A stretch of DNA of 64,000 nt from JAGNNV01 sp031412915 (GTDB taxonomy: Bacteria > Acidobacteriota > Vicinamibacteria > Fen-336 > JAGNNV01). The DNA lies in assembly GCA_031412915.1 (NCBI GenBank), contig JANODX010000158.1, positions 41,469 through 105,468 of the forward strand. Direction: 5' to 3'. Positions within the stretch are counted from its first letter, which is position 1, and each line of letters begins with the position of its first letter. Shown in pieces: positions 17,470-25,973 of this stretch. The notes under the pieces are model-generated. The model was not told where the DNA came from. It did not search any database and saw only the letters and a program-made list of their open reading frames with translations. The position numbers and the translations under genes were made by a program.

Positions 17470-18929
17470 TGTCCAAAGCGGGCTCAGGGATTCGCGGAAA
17501 GATCGGCAGCCCGGTGTCTGAAGACAGCCCCGGCGCTACCGCCTTCGACTCCTTCTATCTGAAGGATCGCTACGGATCGAAGGCCATGCGGGCGATCTGG
17601 TCCGATCGGGCCATGGTTCAGGCCTGGCTCGACTGCGAAGCCGCTCTTGCCCTTGCCGAGTCCGATGTGGGAATCGTCCCGAAGTCGGCGGCGCGCACCA
17701 TCGCCAGGACGGCCCGGATCGAAAACATCAGCCTCCCGGCCATGCGCGCCGAGTTCGACCTGACCTGGAACCCGATCCTTCCCCTCGTGAACGCGCTGCG
17801 GGCCCGGCTCCCAAAGAACGCAGCCAAGTGGGTCCATTGGGGCGCCACCTCCAAGAACATCATGGACACCGGCGCCGCCCTCCAGATCAAGAACACGTAC
17901 GCGGTGGTCCGGGACGGCCTGGATCGGATCGAGCGAGCGTTGGTCGTTCTCGCCAAGAAACACCGGAACACGCTGATGGCGGCTCGCACTCATGGGCAGC
18001 AGGCGATCCCGATCACCCTCGGCTACAAGGTGGCGGTCTGGATCGACGAGCTTCGAAGACAGCGCGAGCGACTTCTCGAGAGTGAGAAGCGCGTGCTCGT
18101 CTGCGAGTTCGGCGGCGCGGTTGGGACCATGGCCGCGACCGGGAGGATCGGTCTCAGAATCCAGGAACGCTTCGGGCAGCGCCTCGGGCTCGGTTTTCCT
18201 CTGATTCCCACCAAGACCGCGGGTGATCGTTTCGCCGAGTTCTTTCTTCTCCTCTCTTCGATCTCGGGCACGTTCTCGAAGATCGGGGCGACCGTCTACA
18301 ACCATCAGCAGACGGACATAGACGAGCTTTCCGAGTTCAGCGTGGGCAAGGTCGGCTCCTCGGCCATGCCGCACAAGCTGAACCCGGTGGCCTCCGGGTC
18401 GGTGGTGCTCCTGTTCCGGCTCATCAAGGCCCGAGCCACCGCCGTTCTCGACTACATACACTGCGAGTGGGAGGATGATCATCGCCAGGGCGAAACCCTG
18501 TGGTCGTTCGGCCCGGAAATTTCCCTTCTTTTCGGGGCGCAGCTTGAAATGCTCGCGCGGGTACTTGAAACCCTGATCGTCAAACCCGAGAACATGCTGC
18601 GCAATCTCGATCGCAGCGGGGGGGCGGTCCTGTCCGAGGCTCTCATGATGGCGCTGGCCAGGACGATGGGACGGGACGCGGCCCACGCCCACGTCCTGGG
18701 CCTGTCGAGGCGTGCCCGATCTGAAGACGGGGCGTTCCGCGACGTGGCCCGGAATGACCTCAAGGTGAAGGCGCTTCTCTCCGCCCGCGACCTCGACCGG
18801 GCGCTCGATTACCGAAGCGGCATCGGCCTGTCCACGTTCTTCGTAGACTCCGTGTTGAGGAACGCAGGGCCGCCGAAGAGAAAGCCGACCAGGTCCCCGA
18901 GGGCCGGAGCCGTACGGCAATCATCCTGA
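17469..18929 (+). CDS. Fumarase/aspartase-superfamily lyase (adenylosuccinate lyase / PcaB-like)
   Basis: The 486-residue protein has the superfamily signature GSSAMPHKLNPVASG (about residue 300) and the upstream regions HWGATSKNIMDT and ARTHGQQAIPITLGYK, which supply the catalytic and substrate residues. The HGQ and MPHKLNP forms suit adenylosuccinate lyase (PurB) and 3-carboxymuconate cycloisomerase (PcaB) alike. The fused start with a symporter gene, rather than with purine genes, makes a catabolic lyase possible; the purine genes purF and purL are elsewhere in the window. The start is ATG 17469 overlapping the symporter stop. Confidence 0.85.
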   Translation: MSKAGSGIRGKIGSPVSEDSPGATAFDSFYLKDRYGSKAMRAIWSDRAMVQAWLDCEAALALAESDVGIVPKSAARTIARTARIENISLPAMRAEFDLTWNPILPLVNALRARLPKNAAKWVHWGATSKNIMDTGAALQIKNTYAVVRDGLDRIERALVVLAKKHRNTLMAARTHGQQAIPITLGYKVAVWIDELRRQRERLLESEKRVLVCEFGGAVGTMAATGRIGLRIQERFGQRLGLGFPLIPTKTAGDRFAEFFLLLSSISGTFSKIGATVYNHQQTDIDELSEFSVGKVGSSAMPHKLNPVASGSVVLLFRLIKARATAVLDYIHCEWEDDHRQGETLWSFGPEISLLFGAQLEMLARVLETLIVKPENMLRNLDRSGGAVLSEALMMALARTMGRDAAHAHVLGLSRRARSEDGAFRDVARNDLKVKALLSARDLDRALDYRSGIGLSTFFVDSVLRNAGPPKRKPTRSPRAGAVRQSS

Positions 18930-18944
18930 CCTCAGGAAATGACC

Positions 18945-20411
18945 ATGAGCCATGCTTTGATCAACCCAAACGCACCCGGCCCGGTTCTCGGACCGACCTA
19001 TTTCTCGCCCTTTGGCGTGGACGAGACACTCATCCGCGAGGCTCTGTCCTCCGCCCTCTCCCGGGGCGGCGAGTATGCGGACCTCTTCTTCCAGCACCGG
19101 GTTTCCCACAACTTCGTCCTCGAAGACGGTTCGGTGAACCGGGCCTTCAAGGGCGCCGAACTCGGGGTGGGCGTTCGGGTGGTGAGAGGCGACCAGACCG
19201 GCTACGCCTTCACCGAGGACCTGAGTCTCGAGAGCGTGCGGGAGGCCGCCCGCACCGCGGCCAGCATCGCGGAAGGCCCGGCGCGGGACACCCCGGGCCG
19301 TTTTCACCTCGCCTCAGGCCTGCCCTCACGGTATGCGACCACGCGTCGTTGGGACGACGTCCATCCCGGGGAGAAGTTGCCGCTTCTGACCGGTTTGAAC
19401 GACCGGACCTTCTCGATGAATCCGGCGATCCGCAAGGTCAACATCACGTTTGGCGACGAGATGTCGGCCATCCTCATCGCCGACTCATCGGGACGCATCG
19501 TCGAAGACCTTCAGCCGATGACTCTCCTCTACTTGAGTTGCGTGGCCGAGAAGAACGGCGAACGCGAGCAGAACACCTACGGCGTCTCCGCGCGCAAGGA
19601 CTTGTCGTTCTACTCGAAAGACCGGCTGGATCTGATGGTCCGGGAGGCCGTGGATCGAACCATGATTCTCTTCGACGCGGTGCCGGCTCCGGCGGGGGAG
19701 ATGCCGGTGGTCCTCGGGGCCGGCGCTTCGGGCATCCTCCTTCACGAGGCCATCGGTCACGGGATGGAGGCGGATTTCAATCGCAAGGGCACGTCGATCT
19801 ACGCCGACAAGATCGGGAAGAGGGTGGCCCACCCCTTCGTCAACATCGTCGACGAAGGCACTGAGGAAGGGGCGCGAGGATCCATCAACGTCGACGACGA
19901 AGGCAATGCGGCGGGACGGACCAACCTGGTCGAAGGTGGCGTGCTCACCACCTACCTTCACGATTCGATCTCGGCCAAGCATTACGGCGTGAAGCCAACC
20001 GGAAACGGACGCCGCGAGAGCTACCAGTATCCGCCCCTGCCCCGGATGCGGTCGACCTACATGCTGCCCGGGCCCCACAAGAAGGACGAGATCATTGCCT
20101 CCGTGAAGAAAGGCATCTATTGCACGAATTTCACCAATGGCCAGGTCCAGATCGGCGCGGGCGATTTCACGTTCTATGTGAAGAACGGCTACCTCATCGA
20201 GGACGGGAAGCTCACGCGTCCGATCAAGGACGTAAACATCATCGGCAACGGCCCCAAGGTCCTGGAGCAGATCGACATGGTGGCGGACGACCTTGCCATC
20301 GATCAGGGCGGATGGACGTGCGGCAAGGATGGTCAGAGCGTGCCCGTGTCCCAGGGCATCCCGACCGTGCGGGTGGCCTCCATCACCGTGGGCGGCCGAA
20401 GCGAGAAGTAG
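18945..20411 (+). CDS. tldD: Metalloprotease TldD
   Basis: TldD forms a heterodimeric zinc protease with TldE that degrades unfolded peptides and matures some modified peptides such as microcin B17. The active-site motif is LLHEAIGHGMEADF (HExxxH). The C-terminal FTNGQVQIGAGDFTFYV region is also typical. AGGA upstream favours ATG 18945 over the ATG at 18939. It is followed 12 bases later by its partner gene. A RiPP-like cassette is present elsewhere in the window, so TldD/E could act on that peptide; this is speculation. Confidence 0.93.
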   Translation: MSHALINPNAPGPVLGPTYFSPFGVDETLIREALSSALSRGGEYADLFFQHRVSHNFVLEDGSVNRAFKGAELGVGVRVVRGDQTGYAFTEDLSLESVREAARTAASIAEGPARDTPGRFHLASGLPSRYATTRRWDDVHPGEKLPLLTGLNDRTFSMNPAIRKVNITFGDEMSAILIADSSGRIVEDLQPMTLLYLSCVAEKNGEREQNTYGVSARKDLSFYSKDRLDLMVREAVDRTMILFDAVPAPAGEMPVVLGAGASGILLHEAIGHGMEADFNRKGTSIYADKIGKRVAHPFVNIVDEGTEEGARGSINVDDEGNAAGRTNLVEGGVLTTYLHDSISAKHYGVKPTGNGRRESYQYPPLPRMRSTYMLPGPHKKDEIIASVKKGIYCTNFTNGQVQIGAGDFTFYVKNGYLIEDGKLTRPIKDVNIIGNGPKVLEQIDMVADDLAIDQGGWTCGKDGQSVPVSQGIPTVRVASITVGGRSEK

Positions 20412-20423
20412 CGCGACCCATCC

Positions 20424-21767
20424 ATGACAACTCGCGAGACGGTGAGTGAAGAGTTCCGCGCGATCGCGCGTGATGCGGTGAGATCGGCCCAGGCTTGCGG
20501 CGCCCAGGGTGTCGCCGCGCGCGTCGCCAGGGTGCGCGAAGTCGGCGTCCAGTGGCGCGACGGACAGGTCGAACAGGTCACCGAATCGACCACCCGGGGC
20601 CTCGCCCTCAGCCTGTACGTCGACGGTCGATTCGCTTCGGTGAGCACCAGCGACCTGCGTCCCTTGGCCCTCGGTCCTTTTATCGCCGACGCGGTGGTCA
20701 TGACCCGAACGCTTTCCGAGGATCCCTTCCGGATTCTTCCGGATCCCTCGCTCTACGCGGACCGCCCCGACCTCGACCTGGGGTTTTCGGATCCGAGCTA
20801 CCAGCACCTCTCCGCCGAGCGCCGGCGGGACCTGGCGCGCGCCATCGAAGATGCCGCGCGCAGCGTGCCGCGAGCCGATCGGATTCTCTCGGTGACGACC
20901 TCGGTAAGCGACTCGCGCTCCGAGATGTTTCGCCTGACCTCGAATGGCTTCGAAGGGGAGCGGATCGACACGTCGTTCTGGCTCTCCGGAAACGTCACCG
21001 TCCAGGACGAAGACGGGCGGCGGCCGGAAGACGGCGACTTCTGCGGAGGACGATTCATAAGCGATCTCGGCGATCCCCAAGCGGTCGGCGAATCTTCGGC
21101 CACCCGCGCGCTTGGGCGCCTCGGCTCGACCAAGGCGCCGTCCCGGGTCATGACCATGGTTCTCGACAACCGCGCCGGCGGGCGCCTCGTGGGCGCTTTG
21201 TTGTCTCCTCTGGCCGCCTCGTCCATTCAGCAGAGACGATCGTTCCTGGAGGCCCGGGCGGGAGAAAGAATCGGCAGCCCGCTTCTCCAGATCGTCGACG
21301 ACCCGCTCATTCCCAGGGGACTCGGATCGCGCCACTTCGACGGCGAGGGAATCTCGGCGAAAAGACTACCCCTGTTCGAGGCCGGAGTGCTGCGGAACTT
21401 CTACGTCGACACGTATTACGGGAAGAAACTGAAGATGCCCCCGACCACCGGAAGCGCATCGAATCTCGCCTGGGGGCTCGGCTCCCCCTCGCAATCCGAA
21501 CTCATCGCCTCTGCCGGCGAGGGCGTCTTCGTCACCGGATTCCTGGGCGGCAACTCGAACGGCACGACCGGCGACTACTCGCTCGGCATACAAGGCTTCA
21601 TGATCCGGGGCGGCGCGATCGCCGAACCGGTGGCGGAAATGAACATCTCCGGGAATCAGAAGGAGCTGTGGACTCGACTGGTCGGGGTCGGAAACGACCC
21701 ATACCTCCACTCGCCGTTGCGGACCCCGACTCTCGTCTTCGAAGGCATCGCCTTCGCCGGACTGTAG
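20424..21767 (+). CDS. tldE: TldE/PmbA protease partner
   Basis: The 447-residue protein is homologous to TldD but lacks the HExxxH motif, as expected for the catalytically inactive TldE (PmbA) subunit. Features include RVREVGVQWRDGQVEQVTES at the N-terminus and the ending with FMIRGGAIAEPVAEMNISGN, highly typical of PmbA. It is adjacent to tldD in the same operon and should form the TldD/TldE protease. Confidence 0.92.
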   Translation: MTTRETVSEEFRAIARDAVRSAQACGAQGVAARVARVREVGVQWRDGQVEQVTESTTRGLALSLYVDGRFASVSTSDLRPLALGPFIADAVVMTRTLSEDPFRILPDPSLYADRPDLDLGFSDPSYQHLSAERRRDLARAIEDAARSVPRADRILSVTTSVSDSRSEMFRLTSNGFEGERIDTSFWLSGNVTVQDEDGRRPEDGDFCGGRFISDLGDPQAVGESSATRALGRLGSTKAPSRVMTMVLDNRAGGRLVGALLSPLAASSIQQRRSFLEARAGERIGSPLLQIVDDPLIPRGLGSRHFDGEGISAKRLPLFEAGVLRNFYVDTYYGKKLKMPPTTGSASNLAWGLGSPSQSELIASAGEGVFVTGFLGGNSNGTTGDYSLGIQGFMIRGGAIAEPVAEMNISGNQKELWTRLVGVGNDPYLHSPLRTPTLVFEGIAFAGL

Positions 21768-21779
21768 GGAAGAACCTGT

Positions 21780-22379
21780 TCAGGGAACGGAGGGCGGGGG
21801 AAGGGCCAGGAGCTTCGCCTGCTCGGCCTTGAGCGCGGCCGGATTGAAGGCGCCCTGGAGCAGGCTCTGCACGCGACCCTCCCGATCGACCATCACAATG
21901 AAGGGGGCGTCCTGATTGTCGAGTATCACCGCCAACCGGTCACGCCAGATGTCCTTGTCCTTGTGGATCAGGACGATCTGGGCGAGATGCTCCGGCCGCT
22001 GGCCCTTCTTCATCCGGTCTTCCGCAAAGCCACGAACGATCGGGGGGAGGCTGGTCACCATGCGCACGTCGTAGCACACCACGAAGGCCTTGACCGGAGG
22101 CGAAGACGACTCGGCCGCGTCCCCTTCGGGCTTCGCGCTCGCGTCGGCCCGACAGGCCTCGAGCCAGGCCTGGGACGACTTGGCGGCCTCTCCCGTGAAG
22201 GACATCACCATGACCTTGGCCCAACCGTCGCGCATCCCCACTCTGATTTCCGAACCCGAAAGGGCCTTGCCGACGAGATCCGGAAAAGTCACGCCCGACG
22301 AAAGCGGTGATTCGAAAGCGGACGAAAAGGCTGGGGCAGCCACGAGGAACAAGGCGGCGAAGGAGAATCGCGGGAACAC
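21780..22379 (-). CDS. Secreted protein with thioredoxin-like region, unknown function
   Basis: The frame opens at GTG 22379 with a clear signal peptide (VFPRFSFAALFLVAAPAFSSAF). The mature part has FPDLVGKALSGSEIRVG, a VMVMSFTG strand and IVMVDREGRVQSLLQGAF near the end. This resembles a peroxiredoxin/thioredoxin-like fold but has no CxxC; the two cysteines seen (about residues 73 and 100) are isolated. The frame is open further upstream, but that part runs through a C-rich tract and looks non-coding. It converges with tldE, 12 bases apart. Confidence 0.55.
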   Translation of the reverse strand: MFPRFSFAALFLVAAPAFSSAFESPLSSGVTFPDLVGKALSGSEIRVGMRDGWAKVMVMSFTGEAAKSSQAWLEACRADASAKPEGDAAESSSPPVKAFVVCYDVRMVTSLPPIVRGFAEDRMKKGQRPEHLAQIVLIHKDKDIWRDRLAVILDNQDAPFIVMVDREGRVQSLLQGAFNPAALKAEQAKLLALPPPSVP

Positions 22380-22511
22380 GCGGAACAGACCATAGCGAAA
22401 GCCCGAGGCTGATGGCAACGCTTGCGACCATCCGTGAATCTCTGCAAGAATGATCCAATTCGTTTCTTCTTGCCGTTCCCCCCCCCTTTTTCTCACTTCA
22501 GGAGATCTTCC

Positions 22512-23000
22512 ATGCTACGTCGAACCCTTGCCCATGCTCTCGTTCTCGGTATCGTCGTCCTCGGCATCAGCGCCTGCGACTCCGATCCCCAGGAGAAGTA
22601 CGTCGCGGAACTGCGCGCCTCCAACGAGGTCCCGCCGAATTCTTCAACCGCGCTCGGCCAGGTTGTGCTTCTGGTCAGTCGCGACGCCTCTTATGCCGAA
22701 TACTCGGTGGAGGCGAGTGGACTCACCGGCGGCATCCGCGGAGGCCATTTCCATCGCGCGGCGGCGGGAGCGAACGGCCCGGTAGTTCTCAGCTTCTTCT
22801 TCAACCCTGATGGATCGGCCAACAACGGCCCCACCCCGGGAACCACGGATCTCGAGATCAACAAAGCGATCGCGCGCACCATCACCAAGGCTCAACTCGA
22901 CATCATCCTGGCCGACCTCCGCGGGGGAACCCTCTACGCGAACGTCCACACCCCGGCCAACCCGGGTGGCGAAATACGCGGACAGATGGTCAGGCAGTAG
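22512..23000 (+). CDS. CHRD domain lipoprotein
   Basis: The 162-residue lipoprotein has a signal sequence ending in a lipobox (GISAC). The rest is a CHRD domain: YVAELRASNEVPPNSSTALGQ, then GGIRGGHFHRAAAGANGPVV and LYANVHTPANPGGEIRGQM, the last being the family's signature ending. CHRD domains occur in chordin and in many bacterial secreted proteins of unknown role. ATG 22512 is preceded by AGGAG with good spacing. A tract of nine C and five T bases lies about 20 bases upstream of the start. Confidence 0.85.
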   Translation: MLRRTLAHALVLGIVVLGISACDSDPQEKYVAELRASNEVPPNSSTALGQVVLLVSRDASYAEYSVEASGLTGGIRGGHFHRAAAGANGPVVLSFFFNPDGSANNGPTPGTTDLEINKAIARTITKAQLDIILADLRGGTLYANVHTPANPGGEIRGQMVRQ

Positions 23001-23006
23001 GAACGC

Positions 23007-24272
23007 CTACCGGGCTCGCTGAAGCGCGAGCATGAGTACGTGGCCGGCGAACATGGCGAGGAGAATGATGCCGGCCTGCGCGAAGCTCCTCGTGTAGAGC
23101 ATGTAGCCGCAGAAGCCGAGGGCGAGGGCCGAGATCGGCAGGGCGAAGGGCACTTGAAACTGAGCCGGGCCCTTCGTTCGCCTGAACACCCAAAGCGAGA
23201 CGCAGACCATGGCATAGACGATGAGCCGGACGATGGCGGAAAGAACGGCGTTGCCTTCGAAGGTTCCGGTGATAGCCAGGGTTCCGGCCACGATGGAGAA
23301 GCCGACGACGGCGACGTGGGGGGTACGAAACCGGGGGTGAACCTTGGCGAAGATCTGTGGCAGTTCGCCCCGCTCCGCCATCGAGTAAAGCAACCGCGGC
23401 GACTGAAGCCCGTTTCCGGTGGCCCAGCCCCAGACCGAGATCATGGCCGCGAATGACGCGAACATGACGCCCCTTGGGCCAAAGAGCACGGAGAAAGCCG
23501 CGGCGATAGGCGCCTTTTCCTGCTGGAGATTGGGAACCAGGCCGATGGTGACGTACTGCACCGAGATGTAGACGGTGGCGATGACCGCGAGGGCCACGAG
23601 CAGCGCGAACGCACTGTCCCTCCGCGCATCCTTCGCTTCCCCCGCCGACATCAGGGGCGCCTCGAAACCGCCGAAGGCGAAGATGAGAAGCAGGACCGCC
23701 TCCGTCCATTGCGGCTCGGCGACGGCCTGGGTCCGGAGCACATCCCCGGAGACCAGGGGCAGGCCCCACCCCACCAGCAGAGTGAGGGGCAGGAGTTTCG
23801 TGATCGTGAAGATGTCGACGGCCCACGATGCCTGTTTCACCCCGATCAGATTGATGGCGGTGATGATGGCGAGAACGGTCACGATCACCGCCGACCGGCC
23901 CAGGCCCGCACCCGCCGCGGGGAGAATTTGCGAGAGATAGCTTGCGAACACGTTCAGGTTCGCCGCCGCCGACAGAAGGCGAGTCCAAAGCGTCAGCCAG
24001 CCGGCCTGGAAGCCCACATGCCGACCGAACGCTTCGCGGGCGTACAAGTAGGCGCCTCCACTGTCTTCGAACCGGCTGGCCACTTCGGCGAAGCACAAGA
24101 CGATGGTGAGCACGCCGAGCGCCGCGATCAGATGAGCCAGCGGGCTCTGCGCCCCGGTGAGTGCGGCAATCTGCGCCGGCATGCCGAAGATCGCGCTGCC
24201 GATCACCCCGTTCACGATGGCAAGGGTGAGATCGGCGCGTGAAATGGCGCGGATCGGACGCGGAGCGTTCAT
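23007..24272 (-). CDS. APC-family amino acid permease
   Basis: The 421-residue membrane protein has about 12 helices. The start LTLAIVNGVIGSAIFGMPAQ carries the GxxIGSxIFGxP signature of the amino acid-polyamine-organocation superfamily, and FEDSGGAYLYAREAFG follows in helix 3. It transports amino acids or related compounds across the inner membrane; the substrate is not deducible. The gene converges with the CHRD gene, 6 bases apart. Confidence 0.88.
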   Translation of the reverse strand: MNAPRPIRAISRADLTLAIVNGVIGSAIFGMPAQIAALTGAQSPLAHLIAALGVLTIVLCFAEVASRFEDSGGAYLYAREAFGRHVGFQAGWLTLWTRLLSAAANLNVFASYLSQILPAAGAGLGRSAVIVTVLAIITAINLIGVKQASWAVDIFTITKLLPLTLLVGWGLPLVSGDVLRTQAVAEPQWTEAVLLLIFAFGGFEAPLMSAGEAKDARRDSAFALLVALAVIATVYISVQYVTIGLVPNLQQEKAPIAAAFSVLFGPRGVMFASFAAMISVWGWATGNGLQSPRLLYSMAERGELPQIFAKVHPRFRTPHVAVVGFSIVAGTLAITGTFEGNAVLSAIVRLIVYAMVCVSLWVFRRTKGPAQFQVPFALPISALALGFCGYMLYTRSFAQAGIILLAMFAGHVLMLALQRAR

Positions 24273-24358
24273 CCTGTCATGTTAGCCAATGTGACAAGTG
24301 CCGCGACCGCATTGAGAATCTCACGTCTAAACTCGGGGGCTCAGAGGAGACTCATATC

Positions 24359-24886
24359 ATGCGGCTAATTTCGAAGTTCGGTCTCGCCGGCGTTCTTCTC
24401 TGCTTGCCCCAAAGCGCGCCGGCCCAGGACGAACTCGCTTCGGTGGTCACCGTCCACCTGGCCGATGGAACTTCGGTGGCCCTCCTGGAGTGGAAGCTCT
24501 CCTACGAATATTCGGCCTGGAGACAGAAGGAATCGATCGCCTCGGCCAAGACCGTGGTTCGCGAACGGGCCGAACTGCTGCTCGGCAAGAAGGACATCCC
24601 GGTTAAAGGCGACAGCCTCTCGATCACCCACGTGGAGGCCGACGATTCGGTGCGGGTGACCGCCATGCGTCTCAAGAAGGCGGGGGAGTTGAAGTTCGAG
24701 TCGCCCGCGCGCGAAGGTCTGGCCCCCGACCTGGAAAAGAACCTTATCTATCAGCCTCGAAGCCTCGATATCTCCGGAAAGACGCTTTCGGGGATTGAGC
24801 GTAGCTTCTGTGTCGCGTCATTTTCGGCCCTCGTGGATTGCGGCGGTTCGAAAACTACGCGTGTGGTCAAGATCGATTTCAACTGA
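24359..24886 (+). CDS. Secreted protein of unknown function
   Basis: The 175-residue protein has a signal peptide (MRLISKFGLAGVLLCLPQSAPAQ). The mature part is beta-rich and begins VVTVHLADGTSVALLEWKLS, with an SYEYSAWRQKES segment. Two cysteines near the end (FCVASFSALVDCGG) could form a disulfide. I recognise no family. ATG 24359 is preceded by GAGGAG. The LysW-like gene starts 14 bases after its stop and is likely co-transcribed. Confidence 0.65.
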   Translation: MRLISKFGLAGVLLCLPQSAPAQDELASVVTVHLADGTSVALLEWKLSYEYSAWRQKESIASAKTVVRERAELLLGKKDIPVKGDSLSITHVEADDSVRVTAMRLKKAGELKFESPAREGLAPDLEKNLIYQPRSLDISGKTLSGIERSFCVASFSALVDCGGSKTTRVVKIDFN

Positions 24887-24900
24887 AGGTTGGTCCCCTG

Positions 24901-25062
24901 GTGGCTCCCTGCCCTGCATGCCAGCATCCGATCACGATCGCGGAGTTCGATGTCGACCGTGGCGAGATCTTCGCGTGCCCGTCGTGTGGCGAGGAACTGG
25001 AGTTGACGGGCTTCGATCCGCTCCGCCTGGTTCGGGCGCGGCCGGTGGACGACGAGACTTGA
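24901..25062 (+). CDS. LysW-like small zinc-ribbon protein lacking the EDWGE tail
   Basis: This 53-residue protein starts at GTG 24901. It has two CxxC pairs (Cys4/7 and Cys26/29) and the stretch RGEIFACPSCGEELELTGFD, which closely follows LysW, the amino-group carrier protein of lysine and arginine synthesis in Thermus and archaea. True LysW ends in EDWGE, whose terminal Glu is the attachment point; here the end is VDDET, with Thr last. No LysX, LysZ or LysY-like genes are nearby, and the arginine operon in this window is of the acetylated type. It may be a structural relative with another role. The start could be further upstream. Confidence 0.65.
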   Translation: MAPCPACQHPITIAEFDVDRGEIFACPSCGEELELTGFDPLRLVRARPVDDET

Positions 25063-25161
25063 GCGTCCCGACCGAGGAGCAGGGTTATGATCCTCGTTAG
25101 TTTCCTCAAAGCCGGATCCCCCACCGGCAAAGCCTTGGCGGGTCATTCCTAAGGAGGCGTC

Positions 25162-25344
25162 ATGTTTGGTCTCGGTGTTCAAGAACTCCTACTCATTCTC
25201 GTGATTCTCGTTTTCATATTCGGCACAAGTCGGATTGCCGACTTGGGCAAAGGCATGGGCGAAGGCATTCGCAACTTCAAGAAGGCGATGAAAGACGACA
25301 TCAGTCCTTCAGGGCCGGGTTCTTCGAGCGAGGAGAAGAAGTGA
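25162..25344 (+). CDS. tatA: Twin-arginine translocase subunit TatA
   Basis: The 60-residue protein has one membrane helix (LGVQELLLILVILVFIFG), the hinge TSRIADLGKGMGEGIRNFKKAM, and a short charged tail. This is the full TatA/TatE pattern, in which an amphipathic helix follows the FG hinge. It forms the pore for folded-protein export. AAGGAGG precedes ATG 25162. Its stop overlaps the start of the Pal-like lipoprotein (TGATG). tatB and tatC are not in the window. Confidence 0.93.
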   Translation: MFGLGVQELLLILVILVFIFGTSRIADLGKGMGEGIRNFKKAMKDDISPSGPGSSSEEKK

Positions 25345-25925
25345 TGAGACTGAATCAAAAACTGGCTTTGGTGGCCGCTCTTGTTCTGGCGGGTGCTGCG
25401 TGCCACAAGGACAAGCCCAAGCCCGTGCCCTCCTTCACACCCAAGGCAACCCCGACGCCGGTCGTGGTTCCCGACAATCCGGCACCCGCGCCCACGCCCA
25501 AGGGCGACGGGTCCATGGTCCCTCCCGTTGACGAGTACGAGAGGATCCGGCAGATGCCTATCGACGAGATCGACCGGGTCGGTCTCCTCGGGGACGTGTA
25601 CTTCGACTTCGACCAGGCCGATCTTCGCGAAGCCGACCGCGCGACTCTCGTCCGCAACGGCGAGGCCTTGAAGAAGTTCGACTTCCTGATCCTGACCATC
25701 GAGGGCCACGCCGACGAACGAGGGACGATCGAGTACAACCTCGCCCTTTCCGATCGCCGGGCGCGGGTCGCCTACGACTACCTGAGCTCCATCGGCATAG
25801 CGCCCGGGCGTATCAAGGCCGTCGCCTACGGGAAGGAGATTCCCGTGTGCGCCGAATCCAGCGAGGATTGCTGGCAGCGCAATCGCCGCGCGCATTTCAC
25901 CGTCACCGGCAAGGCCACCCGCTAG
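25344..25925 (+). CDS. pal: OmpA/Pal-like peptidoglycan-associated lipoprotein
   Basis: The 193-residue lipoprotein has lipobox LAGAAC near residue 20, a Pro/Thr/Lys-rich linker (about 25-60), and a C-terminal OmpA-like domain with VYFDFDQADLREADRATL and the peptidoglycan-binding region TIEGHADERGTIEYNLALS. It matches Pal of the Tol-Pal system, which tethers the outer membrane to the cell wall. The start overlaps the tatA stop. No tolB or tolA gene is next to it, so the call as true Pal is by domain only. Confidence 0.88.
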   Translation: MRLNQKLALVAALVLAGAACHKDKPKPVPSFTPKATPTPVVVPDNPAPAPTPKGDGSMVPPVDEYERIRQMPIDEIDRVGLLGDVYFDFDQADLREADRATLVRNGEALKKFDFLILTIEGHADERGTIEYNLALSDRRARVAYDYLSSIGIAPGRIKAVAYGKEIPVCAESSEDCWQRNRRAHFTVTGKATR

Positions 25926-25973
25926 CTCCGCCGCCTGGAGAGCGAGAGTCGAGAGCACGAGGAACACGACGCG

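Noticed and set aside
21780..22496. Longer form of the secreted thioredoxin-like protein starting at 22496
   Set aside because: The extra N-terminal part runs through a homopolymer tract, is rich in Arg and Trp, and would bury the signal peptide; GTG 22379 gives a normal secretory start.
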